From NCBI RefSeq assembly GCF_001399675.1, contig NZ_LJCO01000096.1:124001-188000 (forward strand): DNA of 64,000 nucleotides, in the 5' to 3' direction. The DNA comes from Paenalicyclobacillus ferrooxydans (GTDB lineage Bacteria > Bacillota > Bacilli > Alicyclobacillales > Alicyclobacillaceae). Position 1 is the stretch's first letter. Each line of letters opens with the position of its first letter. Position numbers and translations under genes: made by a program. Under the pieces are notes generated by a model, which did no database searches, was not told where the DNA came from, and was given only the letters and a program-made list of their open reading frames with translations. Shown here piece by piece: positions 1-10,487 of this stretch.

Positions 1-904
1 CCGAAAGCGTTACTTCCAGTACATGCAAGCTGTCCTCAAACTGTTGCAAAGTCCGCGGCCCAATAATGGGAGCGGTCACTGCCGGATTGGCCAACAGCCA
101 AGCTAGAGCCACAGTGTCCTGGTGTTCACCAAGTTCTGCGCAGAGTTTCGCGAACGATTCGAGTTGTCCGCGTCGGCGCTCGAATTCCTCCTCGGCCCGT
201 GCACTGCGCGATCCGGTACGGGTCAACGCGTTGCGGCCAAGCAATCCACCAGCGAGAGGGCTCCAGGGAATGACACCCATACCGTGCGCTTCGGCCGATG
301 GCAACACTTCAAGTTCCGGCTCACGTGTCAGCAGGTTGTAGATGTGTTGTTCGCTGACCAAGCCTAAGAAATGGCGTTCTTTTGCAGCCGCCTGTGCGAC
401 AGCGATGTGCCAGCCAGCGAAGTTGCTTGATCCGATGTACCCTACTTTCCCTTGATTCACAGCGACCTCGAATGCCCCCCACAGTTCTTCCCAAGTCGCG
501 TGGCGTTCGATGTGGTGCATTTGATACAACTCAACGTGATCCGTCTGCAACCGGCGGAGGGAGCCTTCGAGATGGCGCCGGATTTTGTAGGCCGAAAGCC
601 CTCTGCCTTCATTGGGTCCATCGTTTTCGTCCTCCATGAAGTTGTAAACCTTTGTGGCGAGTACGACCTTTTCACGGCGTCCTCCGCCTTGTGCAAACCA
701 GCGTCCAAGGATTTCTTCGGTACGTCCACGATGGCCCTGACCACCGTAGACATTCGCGGTATCAAAGAAATTGACGCCAGCATCAAGCGCTGCATCCATG
801 ATTCGATACGCTTCCGCCTCTTCCGTCTCAGGACCGAAATTCATCGTTCCAAGGCATAGACGGCTCACCTTCAGTCCAGTGCGACCCAAATATGTAAATT
901 CCAT
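1..904 (-). CDS. Aldo/keto reductase, 3' end cut by window edge
   Basis: NADPH-dependent reductase of the AKR superfamily (TIM barrel) acting on an unknown carbonyl or sugar substrate in the cytosol. The ATG is at 902-904 on the minus strand and 301 codons are in the window; the C-terminus lies beyond position 1. The start reads MEFTYLGRTGLKVSRLCLGT. The catalytic tetrad is visible as D48 and Y53 (FFDTANVY), K85 (LATK) and H130 (LYQMH). The NADP-binding region GSSNFAGW and a late IIGPRT are also present. It is the last of three oxidoreductase genes read from 2950 towards 1 (gaps of 55 and 77 bp), probably one operon. The family call is firm; the substrate is not known. Confidence 0.85.
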   Translation of the reverse strand, partial: MEFTYLGRTGLKVSRLCLGTMNFGPETEEAEAYRIMDAALDAGVNFFDTANVYGGQGHRGRTEEILGRWFAQGGGRREKVVLATKVYNFMEDENDGPNEGRGLSAYKIRRHLEGSLRRLQTDHVELYQMHHIERHATWEELWGAFEVAVNQGKVGYIGSSNFAGWHIAVAQAAAKERHFLGLVSEQHIYNLLTREPELEVLPSAEAHGMGVIPWSPLAGGLLGRNALTRTGSRSARAEEEFERRRGQLESFAKLCAELGEHQDTVALAWLLANPAVTAPIIGPRTLQQFEDSLHVLEVTLS

Positions 905-981
905 GATAAGCACCTCTTTCTGATTGAATCTAAGAGTTTTATCGTTCGACATTGTATCGCTCAAAAAGCAGCGGAGATTGG

Positions 982-2016
982 TTACGCGCTAGCCCCACTC
1001 TCAGTGGCGATGAACTTTGCAGCACCTTCCAGGGCCTCAATCACCCTATCACACCACGCGTCAAACTCACGATCTTCTTTTTGATACTCCGGATGCGCTA
1101 GGATGAACTCGACAGCCTGTTTGATCCCCTGGTCGGCACGAACTGTGGCAACAAACTCCGGCACAAGCCTTTTCAACTTGGCGTTGTCGAAGACGACGGA
1201 ATTGGCCTTGTCCCCAATCAGTCCCCCGCGCAAGTCGTCCGTACTGCAGGCTGCCAAAAATTCTGATGAAACGTACACAGCGTTTAGCTTTACGCCGAGC
1301 GCATCCGCAATCACGGCATAAATCTGATTCCAGGTCACCGTTTCATCTGAGGTAATATGAACGGATTCTCCGATGGCGTGGATATTGCCCATCAACCCAA
1401 TGAACCCTTTTGCAAAATCAGTGTTGTGGGTCAAAGTCCAAAGAGAAGTGCCATCCCCGTGAATGATGACAGGTTTTGCTTCCATCATACGCTTCACCAC
1501 TTGCCACGATCCGCTTTTGCCGTGAACCCCAAGCGGGACTGAACGCTCGTCATAAGTGTGACTCGGGCGGACAATGGTGATTGGGAATCCTTCGTCGCGA
1601 TACTTCTGCATGAGGTATTCCTCACATGCAATTTTGTTTCTTGAATACGCCCAATACGGATTAGACAGAGGGGTACTCTCCGTGATCCGATAGTCTGACG
1701 GCGGCGTCTGATAGGCAGAAGCTGAACTAATAAAGATAAACTGCTTTGTACGACCATGAAACAAACGGTAGTCTCTCTCCACCTGCGCAGGCTCAAAGGC
1801 AATAAAATCCGCAACAACATCAAAGTTGTGGTCTTCGAGCAGGTCTTGCACAGCATTTTCGTCGTTGATATCTGTTTGAAGCGTGCGTACATTCGCCGGC
1901 AACATCTGATTGCGATTACCCCTGTTCAGGAGATACAATTCGTGGCCTTGTTCAGCCAGTTGTTTTGTAATCGCCATACTAATCGTTCCCGTGCCCCCAA
2001 TAAACAGCGCTTTCAT
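982..2016 (-). CDS. NAD-dependent epimerase/dehydratase (extended SDR)
   Basis: Extended short-chain dehydrogenase of 344 residues, cytosolic, substrate unknown. The Rossmann motif GGTGTIS is at residues 7-13, the catalytic YxxxK at Y124-K128 (YSRNK), and a serine cluster lies near 98-100. The ATG at 2014-2016 follows GGGGAGGAG at good spacing; an in-frame TTG five codons upstream overlaps that ribosome site and is less likely. It lies between two aldo/keto reductases in the same direction, which suggests co-transcription and perhaps sequential oxidation and reduction of a sugar or sugar derivative. That role is inference. The family also includes nucleotide-sugar epimerases and reductases, so no narrower function is claimed. 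Confidence 0.82.
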   Translation of the reverse strand: MKALFIGGTGTISMAITKQLAEQGHELYLLNRGNRNQMLPANVRTLQTDINDENAVQDLLEDHNFDVVADFIAFEPAQVERDYRLFHGRTKQFIFISSASAYQTPPSDYRITESTPLSNPYWAYSRNKIACEEYLMQKYRDEGFPITIVRPSHTYDERSVPLGVHGKSGSWQVVKRMMEAKPVIIHGDGTSLWTLTHNTDFAKGFIGLMGNIHAIGESVHITSDETVTWNQIYAVIADALGVKLNAVYVSSEFLAACSTDDLRGGLIGDKANSVVFDNAKLKRLVPEFVATVRADQGIKQAVEFILAHPEYQKEDREFDAWCDRVIEALEGAAKFIATESGASA

Positions 2017-2071
2017 AGAACTCCTCCCCAATCAGCCAATTTCATGGTGCGTTACGCACTGGCACGGCACC

Positions 2072-2950
2072 TCATGCAATGGAGGTAGGTGCACCAAATG
2101 GAGTTGTGTACTCCGGTATACGGCTTAAGATGTCCGTCACTTCTTCAGTCGACATTTGACCATAGCGATTTACGGCGTCAACGATTTTCGGGAACAAGTG
2201 AACATCCCCAGCACTGGCAAACGCACTCACACCGGCCTGGTTCAGGACAAAATGCACACACGCGTCGATCACCTTTTGTTCATCAAACGGCTCATACCAA
2301 GTCGCGTAATTCCGTTTCTGATTGACATCCCAAGGGCCCTTTGCAATCGCCTTAATGACTCTGAGCGCAACATCCTGTTTCACGGTCTCTGCCCGGAGAG
2401 CATCGAAGTCGAACCTGTATTCGGGCATGGAGTACAGTTTGAAGTTAAGCGGCGTCAGTACAGCGTCGAATGGGAACCTCCGTAACGCCTCGAGATGGGT
2501 GGCAGGAGCCATATGCCCGTGACCTGTGATCCCGATGGCTTTGACAATCCCTTCGTCACGCGCTTCCACCAAGGCTTCGAGTGCTCCACCCGCTGATGTA
2601 CATTTATCGAGCTCCTCAATGGATCCAACAGCATGCAATTGAATCAAATCAACGTCATCAACTTGCAGGCGTTCGAGCGACCTGTGAAGTTCCCTTTTCG
2701 CTTCTTCTTTCGTGCGCTTTCCAGTCTTGGTGGCAAGAAAGATTTGTTGGCGAATTTTTGGCATCCACGGGCCCATACGCAGCTCTGCGTCACCGTAATC
2801 CGCAGCGGTGTCAAAGTGGTTCACACCGTGATCGACAGCAAATTTGATTGACTTATCTGCTTCATCCTGTGTGACATTGCCAAGACTCGCTGCGCCAAAC
2901 ATCACTGCTGAACTCATGTACTCCAATTTGCCTAAGCGACGCTGTTCCAT
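2072..2950 (-). CDS. Aldo/keto reductase
   Basis: Complete AKR-family oxidoreductase of 292 residues. The tetrad is D47 and Y52 ([12 protein letters not shown]), K75 (LATKTG) and H106 (LIQLH). The ATG at 2950 follows AGGGAGG about 9 bp upstream. It is the first gene of the minus-strand run AKR-SDR-AKR and would carry its promoter, which must lie between 2951 and the divergent hydrolase gene at 3155; no convincing core promoter was found there. The C-terminal part is shorter and less typical than in sugar-reducing AKRs and resembles the group annotated as predicted oxidoreductases of Bacilli and Actinobacteria. Substrate unknown. Confidence 0.83.
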   Translation of the reverse strand: MEQRRLGKLEYMSSAVMFGAASLGNVTQDEADKSIKFAVDHGVNHFDTAADYGDAELRMGPWMPKIRQQIFLATKTGKRTKEEAKRELHRSLERLQVDDVDLIQLHAVGSIEELDKCTSAGGALEALVEARDEGIVKAIGITGHGHMAPATHLEALRRFPFDAVLTPLNFKLYSMPEYRFDFDALRAETVKQDVALRVIKAIAKGPWDVNQKRNYATWYEPFDEQKVIDACVHFVLNQAGVSAFASAGDVHLFPKIVDAVNRYGQMSTEEVTDILSRIPEYTTPFGAPTSIA

Positions 2951-3154
2951 GACAAAGACCTCCCTTTAATCGATGTGCCGTAAGACAGTGCGTGACTTCA
3001 GACGGAAAGGGAACAGGAAAAGGGAATATGGAAAGGGTTTCACCTTCTATTGTACGCCTGCCGTCTCGATTGACAAAACAATAGATTCATCTATGTAAAA
3101 CCATGGTAAGCTAGGAGACAAGCGTCGTTACGCACGCGACTGGAGGTTATAGCA

Positions 3155-4003
3155 GTGAACTACTACTATCAACAAGGTCAGACACTTAAGAAGGATATCG
3201 AAACCACAATCATTCCGGATGGGGCCGTTGGCATTTGGAGCCTTGGTCAGGCTGGTTTCGTGATTAAGGCGCCAAACAGCAGTCAGTACATCGTCCTCGA
3301 TCCCTACCTGACCCGCTCGATAGAGGTGAACGACCCGGGTACCGAGTTCGTCCGGGAGTATGACCCACCCCTGGAGCCTATATCATTGTCCGACGCTTAC
3401 GCGATCCTGATATCTCACCATCACGACGACCACCTAGACCTGTCTACGCTGAACGAACTTCATCAGGTTTCACCGAAGACTTCGTTCGTTTTGCCTGCAG
3501 CACATGAACATATGGTCGCTCATCTGAATCAAGATGCCATAGTGGGCGTCGTTGCAGGCCAAAAATTTCAGACTGGGCCATTCATGTGCGAAGCGATTGC
3601 GGCCGCTCACACGGAATACGTGCAAAATGCCAAGGGTCAAGACCTTTACCTTGGATATTTCCTTACCGCCGGTACTGTACGCATCTACTTTAGTGGAGAC
3701 ACCGTCGTTACCCCGGAGTTGATGGCATCCGTTGCTGCATTTCAGCCGCATATCGCAATATTGCCTATCAACGGCCAAGACGTGTTCCGCACGTCGCGAA
3801 ATATCATCGGTAACATGAGCGGACGCGAAGCCGTCGACTTCTGCAATGCTGTAGGGGCCGATTTATTCATTCCCTTCCACTATGATATGTTCCCGAATAA
3901 CCGAGACAACCCGGCGCACACCATAGATTATTTATTCCATCATCACAGGCATCAAAAGTTTCATATGCTGGCCGTCGGCGAACGTTTCATCTATCTACCT
4001 TGA
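3155..4003 (+). CDS. MBL-fold metal-dependent hydrolase, UlaG-like
   Basis: Metallo-beta-lactamase-fold hydrolase of 282 residues, cytosolic. The metal-binding HxHxDH motif is H88-H90-D92-H93 (SHHHDDHLD), and later ligands are expected at the HTEY and FSGDT regions. The layout (GQAGFVIK, LDPYLTRS, ISHHHDDHLD, FSGDT, PFHYDMFPNN) is that of the UlaG group, whose founder opens L-ascorbate-6-phosphate lactone. A lactonase acting on a sugar acid would fit a pentose/uronate locus, but that is inference. The start is GTG at 3155, chosen because GGAGG lies 8 bp upstream. It is divergent from the AKR operon and convergent with the GH51 gene; no terminator was seen in the 58 bp after it. Confidence 0.8.
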   Translation: MNYYYQQGQTLKKDIETTIIPDGAVGIWSLGQAGFVIKAPNSSQYIVLDPYLTRSIEVNDPGTEFVREYDPPLEPISLSDAYAILISHHHDDHLDLSTLNELHQVSPKTSFVLPAAHEHMVAHLNQDAIVGVVAGQKFQTGPFMCEAIAAAHTEYVQNAKGQDLYLGYFLTAGTVRIYFSGDTVVTPELMASVAAFQPHIAILPINGQDVFRTSRNIIGNMSGREAVDFCNAVGADLFIPFHYDMFPNNRDNPAHTIDYLFHHHRHQKFHMLAVGERFIYLP

Positions 4004-4061
4004 CGGCTGTCCGTCCACGAATATCGTTGCCTGGTCATTTATACGGTTAGAAACAAGCAGC

Positions 4062-5685
<1,624 letters not shown>

Positions 5686-5691
5686 TCATTG

Positions 5692-5860
5692 CTACTTCAC
5701 TGACAATGTCCTTGGTACATATGCCAGTACCTCACACCCCGTGTCCGTAACGCGAAATGTTTCACTGAAGGCGACGCCATAATCCTCCTGCCGCATTCCA
5801 CCTCAGCGGAGCATGATAGCGCCGATGACACGCCGCAAGTTCCAATATCACCGCATCGCC
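5692..5860 (-). pseudogene. Possible degraded C-terminus of an M24 peptidase
   Basis: The 450 bp gap 5578-6027 holds no intact gene. On the minus strand, 5796-5692 reads MRQEDYGVAFSETFRVTDTG and then CEVLAYVPR before a stop. This resembles the end of creatinase/Xaa-Pro peptidases (R-x-ED, SET-x-x-VT-x-x-GCEVL). Just upstream another frame reads RRYHAPLR and a single indel would join them. No active-site region is visible, so only a remnant remains. A different small reading frame over the same bases (start near 5922, with a GGAGG) encodes an unrecognised cysteine-rich peptide and may be chance. The assignment rests on a short tail and is tentative. Confidence 0.33.
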
Positions 5861-6027
5861 GTTTACAATTCAAATTTGCTTGTCGCTCAATTGTGTTTAC
5901 AACAGTTGCACATAATTCACCCATTTTGAACCCTCCTCGAGTCGCAGACATACAAGAAAATCGCTATGATGGTAAAGAAGACTCGTGCTATTTTTGTTTT
6001 CCATCTTCAAAGTAGAGAGGTGTAATC

Positions 6028-7143
6028 ATGGTATCTGCAAACTCAACAGGACCACGCCAAGCGCCGCCGTTCCGAGCCGATCAGGTGGGCAGCTTGCTTC
6101 GAACGGATCGCGTTCACAAAGCGCGCTCAGACTATGCTGCTGGTGCGATTACGTCTGAACAGCTCCGTGATATTGAAAACGAAGAGATTCTCCGCATCGT
6201 CCAAAAACAACAGGAAATCGGCTTGACTGCGGTGACCGACGGCGAGTTTCGGCGGGCATTCTGGCACTTTGACTTTCTTGAAAGACTCGATGGCGTCGAA
6301 CGGTATGAGATGGACGGCATTCAGTTTCACGGGACAAAGTCTAAATCCCAGGCTATCCGCGTTGTGGACAAGGTCGGTTTCAGCCACCACCCGATGCTGG
6401 AGGATTTCAGGTTCCTGAAGCAAGCGGCGGGCAACAATGTTGCCAAAATGACTATCCCAAGCCCGAGCATGCTTCATTACCGCGGAACGTTTCAGGACGG
6501 CGTGTATCCTGACTTAGATGAGTTTTTTGACGATCTCGGTCAAGCTTACGCGAATGCCGTTAAGGCCTTCTATGCTGCAGGCTGCCGTTATCTGCAACTA
6601 GACGACACATCCTGGGCTTATTTTTGCTCCGAAGATGAACGAGCAAAGTTGCGCTCTCGCGGCCTCAGTCCTGAAGATCTCATGGCTCAGTACGCCAGGA
6701 CCATTAATCAGGCTGTGGCAGACAGGCCGTCCGATATGCGGATTACAATGCACATCTGCCGCGGCAACTTCCGTTCCACATGGATTACATCAGGGGGGTA
6801 TGAACCGGTCGCACAGACGCTGTTCCAAGGACTAAACATCGACGGATTCTTTCTCGAATATGATACAGACAGAGCGGGCGGATTCGAGCCTTTACGGTTT
6901 GTACAGCGCCCTGACCTGCAAATCGTGCTTGGTCTCATCACCTCCAAACACGGTGCATTGGAAGATGCAAACGAAGTCAAACACCGTATTGAAGAGGCAA
7001 CCCGTTACGTACCGCTCGAGCAACTGTGCCTGAGCCCGCAGTGCGGATTTGCATCTACAGAAGAGGGAAACTTGTTAACTGAAGATGAACAGTGGGCAAA
7101 GCTTCGACACGTGGTTGAGATTGCAAAGGATGTCTGGAGATAA
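6028..7143 (+). CDS. MetE C-terminal-domain-like cobalamin-independent methyltransferase (YxjG/YxjH type)
   Basis: 371-residue single-domain relative of cobalamin-independent methionine synthase, matching only its zinc-bearing C-terminal barrel. The zinc site is H242 and C244 (MHICRGN), E277 (FLEYD) and C339 (PQCGFAS). The start region RADQVGSLLR and TDGEFRR are typical of the YxjG/YxjH group, which is thought to methylate homocysteine from a simple methyl donor. Donor and acceptor here are not known. ATG 6028 follows AGAGAGGTG. It is monocistronic, ending in the hairpin at 7242. No SAM-box or T-box leader was recognised upstream, although such genes often have one. Confidence 0.85.
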   Translation: MVSANSTGPRQAPPFRADQVGSLLRTDRVHKARSDYAAGAITSEQLRDIENEEILRIVQKQQEIGLTAVTDGEFRRAFWHFDFLERLDGVERYEMDGIQFHGTKSKSQAIRVVDKVGFSHHPMLEDFRFLKQAAGNNVAKMTIPSPSMLHYRGTFQDGVYPDLDEFFDDLGQAYANAVKAFYAAGCRYLQLDDTSWAYFCSEDERAKLRSRGLSPEDLMAQYARTINQAVADRPSDMRITMHICRGNFRSTWITSGGYEPVAQTLFQGLNIDGFFLEYDTDRAGGFEPLRFVQRPDLQIVLGLITSKHGALEDANEVKHRIEEATRYVPLEQLCLSPQCGFASTEEGNLLTEDEQWAKLRHVVEIAKDVWR

Positions 7144-7241
7144 GACCGATGGGCAACAGGATGAAGCAAAATCACACAGATTAGACTACAGCATCATTTT
7201 CTGTGAGCCTTTGAAATCCGTCAACCTGCCCGTTTCGGACC

Positions 7242-7280
7242 AAAGCCGCGGCTGCTCTTCGGGCCGCGGCTTTACTTTCT
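7242..7280 (+). terminator. Rho-independent terminator after the MetE-like gene
   Basis: An 11-bp perfect stem, AAAGCCGCGGC at 7242-7252 pairing with GCCGCGGCTTT at 7263-7273, is followed by a T-rich stretch. It lies 98 bp after the MetE-like stop and 52 bp before the end of the convergent GH1 gene, so it may serve both strands. Confidence 0.75.
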
Positions 7281-7331
7281 CCGGATCACGCATGATTTTT
7301 GACATGCTTCAGGTTGCATACCGCGTGTTAA

Positions 7332-8717
7332 CTACTTCGTCGATGCCCTGTTCTGTGCTTGCTCTTGCACCCCATTGTCCGTAATTACCTTTTGATACCA
7401 GTGGAAGCTGTCCTTCGGAATCCTTGCCTGGGTATCGTAGTCCACATACACAATCCCAAACCGCTTCGTATAACCAAAAGCCCACTCAAAGTTGTCCATG
7501 AGTGACCATACATAGTATCCCTTTAAATTTCCGCCTTCCTCGATAAACTGATGAGCCGCTTGAAGGTGCGCATGTACATAGTCGATCCGGTCGTCGTCGT
7601 GCACTTGTCCTTCCCTGACGACATCCGGACTCGCAGCACCATTTTCGGTAATGTAAAGAGGCAGACTTGTGTACTCAGATTGAAGACGCTTTAAGAGATC
7701 GTACAAGGCAGGAGGATACACTTCCCAGCCCATGTCTGTGACTTTGTTCTCGGTTTTTACGTGACCAACCTCGAGCAGTGACCCGTCTGAGTGATTCTTC
7801 ACCACGGATCGGCTGTAAAAGTTAATTCCAAGAAAGTCTATCGGCTCTGAGATGGTCTTTAAATCCCCTTCATGAACGAAGTCGAGAGGCCCGATATGCT
7901 TTTCCAGCCGGTCGATAAATTCACTTGGATAGGCACCCTTGAAAATCGGATCGAGAAACCAGCGATTCGAGAAAATATCCTGTCTAGCTGCTGCCTCAAC
8001 GTCCGACAGATTATCTGTTGCTGAGTAAGCAGGCGTCAAGTTCAGCGTGATCCCAATATCCCCGGTAAGCCCCATCTGTCTATACAGTTTCACCGTTTCT
8101 CCATGCGATAGCATGAGGTGATGAGCAGCTCGATAGGCACGTCGCCAGTCTTTCAGGCCCGGCGCGTGCTCTCCAATGCCGTAACTGAGCATTGAGGCAC
8201 ACCAGGGCTCATTGTGAGTGATCCAAAGCGGAATTTGATCACCAAGGGCCTTGAACGCGGCTTCCGCAAACTCCAGATAGTGTTTCACCGTTTCCCGGTT
8301 TGACCAACCGCCTTCGTCTTCCAGCCATTGAGGCAGATCCCAATGGTAAATGGTCGTTGCCGGCTGAATGTTGTATTTATGCAACTCTTCAAGCAGCCGC
8401 TTGTAAAAATCGAAGCCATGCTCCAGAAATTTTCCCTTCTCAGGAAAAACACGGGGCCATGCAAGTGAAAAGCGATATGAGTTGATTCCGAGTTCGGACA
8501 TCAATCGGACGTCATCCTGATAGCGATGGAAATGATCACAGGCAACGTCACCCGTGTGACCGAACAGGACCTTTCCGGGCGTCTTCGAAAATGTATCCCA
8601 GATCGAGGGACCTCGTCCTTCTGCTTTAGCAGCACCTTCGATCTGATAGGAGGCTGTCGCAGTACCCCATATGAATCCGTTTGGGAACTCTCGGTATCTC
8701 TGCTCGATCGCACTCAT
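7332..8717 (-). CDS. GH1 beta-glucosidase/beta-glycosidase
   Basis: Cytosolic GH1 retaining beta-glycosidase of 461 residues, the usual length. The acid/base glutamate is E170 in WITHNEPW and the nucleophile is E358 in YITENGA. FPNGFIWGTATASYQIEG opens the barrel and the subsite signature SLMDNFEWAFGY is near the end. Likely substrates are cellobiose and other beta-linked disaccharides; several GH1 enzymes also cut xylobiose. There is no signal peptide. ATG 8717 follows AGGAGAGG. It lies 83 bp downstream of xylB on the same strand, so it may be the third gene of the xylA-xylB unit. A pair of direct repeats in that 83 bp gap could give it separate control. Confidence 0.93.
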   Translation of the reverse strand: MSAIEQRYREFPNGFIWGTATASYQIEGAAKAEGRGPSIWDTFSKTPGKVLFGHTGDVACDHFHRYQDDVRLMSELGINSYRFSLAWPRVFPEKGKFLEHGFDFYKRLLEELHKYNIQPATTIYHWDLPQWLEDEGGWSNRETVKHYLEFAEAAFKALGDQIPLWITHNEPWCASMLSYGIGEHAPGLKDWRRAYRAAHHLMLSHGETVKLYRQMGLTGDIGITLNLTPAYSATDNLSDVEAAARQDIFSNRWFLDPIFKGAYPSEFIDRLEKHIGPLDFVHEGDLKTISEPIDFLGINFYSRSVVKNHSDGSLLEVGHVKTENKVTDMGWEVYPPALYDLLKRLQSEYTSLPLYITENGAASPDVVREGQVHDDDRIDYVHAHLQAAHQFIEEGGNLKGYYVWSLMDNFEWAFGYTKRFGIVYVDYDTQARIPKDSFHWYQKVITDNGVQEQAQNRASTK

Positions 8718-8750
8718 GGTTTATTTCCTCTCCTGCTCAGAATGATTCAC

Positions 8751-8785
8751 ACGTTCAAGAGTACTTGTGTATTTAAACGTTCAAG
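8751..8785. repeat. Direct repeat ACGTTCAAG x2 upstream of the GH1 gene
   Basis: ACGTTCAAG occurs at 8751-8759 and again at 8777-8785, with starts 26 bp apart, in the short gap between xylB and the GH1 start. The spacing is about two and a half helical turns. It could be a regulator site, but no core promoter could be placed with confidence. Confidence 0.3.
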
Positions 8786-8800
8786 GTGATACATCACCGC

Positions 8801-10309
8801 TCAGTTACTCTTGCTGTTTCGAAACTTGTATAGCTCCGTGCTCACAGATTGTGTCGCTGGATAGATCTCTTTGTACACTGAATAAAGCTCCTCGTATTGA
8901 CCGACATTCTCTTTGTTTGGCTGGAACTCTTTTATCACCCGAGTAAACTCCTGTGCACACGCTTCGAGCGAGTCAAACCAACCACACCCGTATGCTGCGA
9001 GCATGGCTGCGCCCATTCCAGGCCCCTGCTCATTTTCCAGCTTCAAGACAGTCGCATTAAAGATATCTGCTTGTATCTGCAGCCAGTCGTCGCTTTTGGC
9101 TCCGCCGCCAATAGAGATAATCCGGTGAATCTCTTTTCTTTCTCTCCGAAAAATTTCTATCGACTCTTGGAGAGAGAACGTGATGCCTTCAATCACGGCC
9201 CTCGTAAAGTCTGCACGCTGATGATTTGCATCGATGCCCACAAAGCTGCCTCGAATCATGGCATCTGCGTGAGGCGTTCGCTCACCGACTAAATATGGGG
9301 TAAAGATGAGCCCCCGGGCACCAACAGGGGATTTACCCAGGTCTGACAGTAGGTTTTCATAGCTCTCTTCGTTCGCGAACGTACTCTTAAACCACGATAA
9401 GCTAAATCCCGCCGCAAGCGTTACACCCATCGTATAGTAGGCGCTTCCCTTGGCATGGTTGAAAAAGTGAACCTTCCCGTGAAACTCACGGTTCTTATTA
9501 TCCTCATAGGATAAAACGACCCCTGAGGTGCCAATACTGCACATGGTATCTCCATCAGACAAAATGCCGGCCCCAATCGCCCCGCACGCATTGTCCGCAC
9601 CACCTGCGAAAACTTTCGTGCTCCCAGATAGTCCGATTTCTCGAGCAACACCCGGGAGCAATGTGCCAACCATATCGAAAGAATCCACCAGAGGTGGACA
9701 TAGTGTGATTGGAATGTCCAGCATCTCACAAATCTCCGTACTCCAAGCTCCACTACTAACGTCAAGCAGCAAAGTCCCTGCAGCATCAGAATAATCCATT
9801 GCGAGTGAACCGGTCATCCGAAACCTTAGGTAATCTTTCGGCAACAACAAAGTGACCGCTTTTCCAAACAAGTCTGGTTCGTTTTCCTTCACCCATAAAA
9901 GTTTAGGAAGGGTGAACCCTTCTAGCGGGATATTTTTCGTAATGGTAATCAGTTTTTCTCCGAGGGTGTCGGTGATCTGCTTGCACTGCTTGGTTGTTCT
10001 TGTATCGTTCCATAGAATCGCGTTTCGGAGCACCTGATTCCGGGCATCCAGCAACACAAGCCCATGCATTTGTCCAGAGTAACTGATCCCTTCAATGTCC
10101 TCTGCTGAAACACCAGCCCTGTTCACTAAGTCTTTCAGTGCAGAAATCGTCTGTTTCACCCATTCTTCAGGATCCTGCTCACTGAAACCCGATTGTAGTT
10201 GAATCAGCGGGTACTCTTTCGAGACCTCGAAGCAGACCGTTCCCTCCTGATTAACCAACAAGACTTTGACGGCACTTGTGCCCAGGTCAATTCCTATGAC
10301 ATATTTCAT
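8801..10309 (-). CDS. xylB: Xylulokinase
   Basis: FGGY-family kinase of 502 residues that phosphorylates D-xylulose to xylulose-5-phosphate, the step after XylA. The N-terminal ATPase loop IGIDLGTSAVK is at residues 5-15, the xylulokinase signature YSGQMHG at 77-83 and the catalytic base is D239 in GGADNACGA. PYLVGERTPH and SIGGGAKSDDW follow in the second domain. The ATG at 10307-10309 was chosen because GGAGGG lies five bases upstream; a frame extension of 11 codons lacks a ribosome site. It follows xylA on the same strand after 178 bp, in which no terminator was recognised. Confidence 0.95.
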   Translation of the reverse strand: MKYVIGIDLGTSAVKVLLVNQEGTVCFEVSKEYPLIQLQSGFSEQDPEEWVKQTISALKDLVNRAGVSAEDIEGISYSGQMHGLVLLDARNQVLRNAILWNDTRTTKQCKQITDTLGEKLITITKNIPLEGFTLPKLLWVKENEPDLFGKAVTLLLPKDYLRFRMTGSLAMDYSDAAGTLLLDVSSGAWSTEICEMLDIPITLCPPLVDSFDMVGTLLPGVAREIGLSGSTKVFAGGADNACGAIGAGILSDGDTMCSIGTSGVVLSYEDNKNREFHGKVHFFNHAKGSAYYTMGVTLAAGFSLSWFKSTFANEESYENLLSDLGKSPVGARGLIFTPYLVGERTPHADAMIRGSFVGIDANHQRADFTRAVIEGITFSLQESIEIFRRERKEIHRIISIGGGAKSDDWLQIQADIFNATVLKLENEQGPGMGAAMLAAYGCGWFDSLEACAQEFTRVIKEFQPNKENVGQYEELYSVYKEIYPATQSVSTELYKFRNSKSN

Positions 10310-10487
10310 TTTTACCCTCCTGAAGATCCGGGAGTTTATCAAGGCGAGAACAAAGAGGAGGCATTATCCATTCGATTCCTTACCTTAGCGGCGGCCGATA
10401 CCAGCAGAAAAACTGGAATCGACCGCCCCAGAAACACAAGGATTTCACAGTTGCTTCACTTGACGTCTATTAAACCTCTAACCTCTA

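Noticed and set aside
3070-3097. Promoter TTGACA with TATGTA before the MBL-fold gene
   Set aside because: The -35 box is perfect but the -10 matches only three bases at 16-base spacing; too weak to list as a feature.
5697-5951. An 84-residue minus-strand frame with a GGAGG ribosome site and several cysteines
   Set aside because: No family resemblance, unusual composition, and another frame over the same bases reads like a peptidase tail; treated as chance over a decayed gene.
5861-6027. SAM-type or T-box leader before the MetE-like gene
   Set aside because: Searched because such genes often carry one, but no conserved leader motif or terminator/antiterminator pair was seen.
8751-8785. XylR operator at the GH1 gene
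   Set aside because: The ACGTTCAAG direct repeats do not match the TTAGTTTGTT half-site pattern; listed only as an unexplained repeat.
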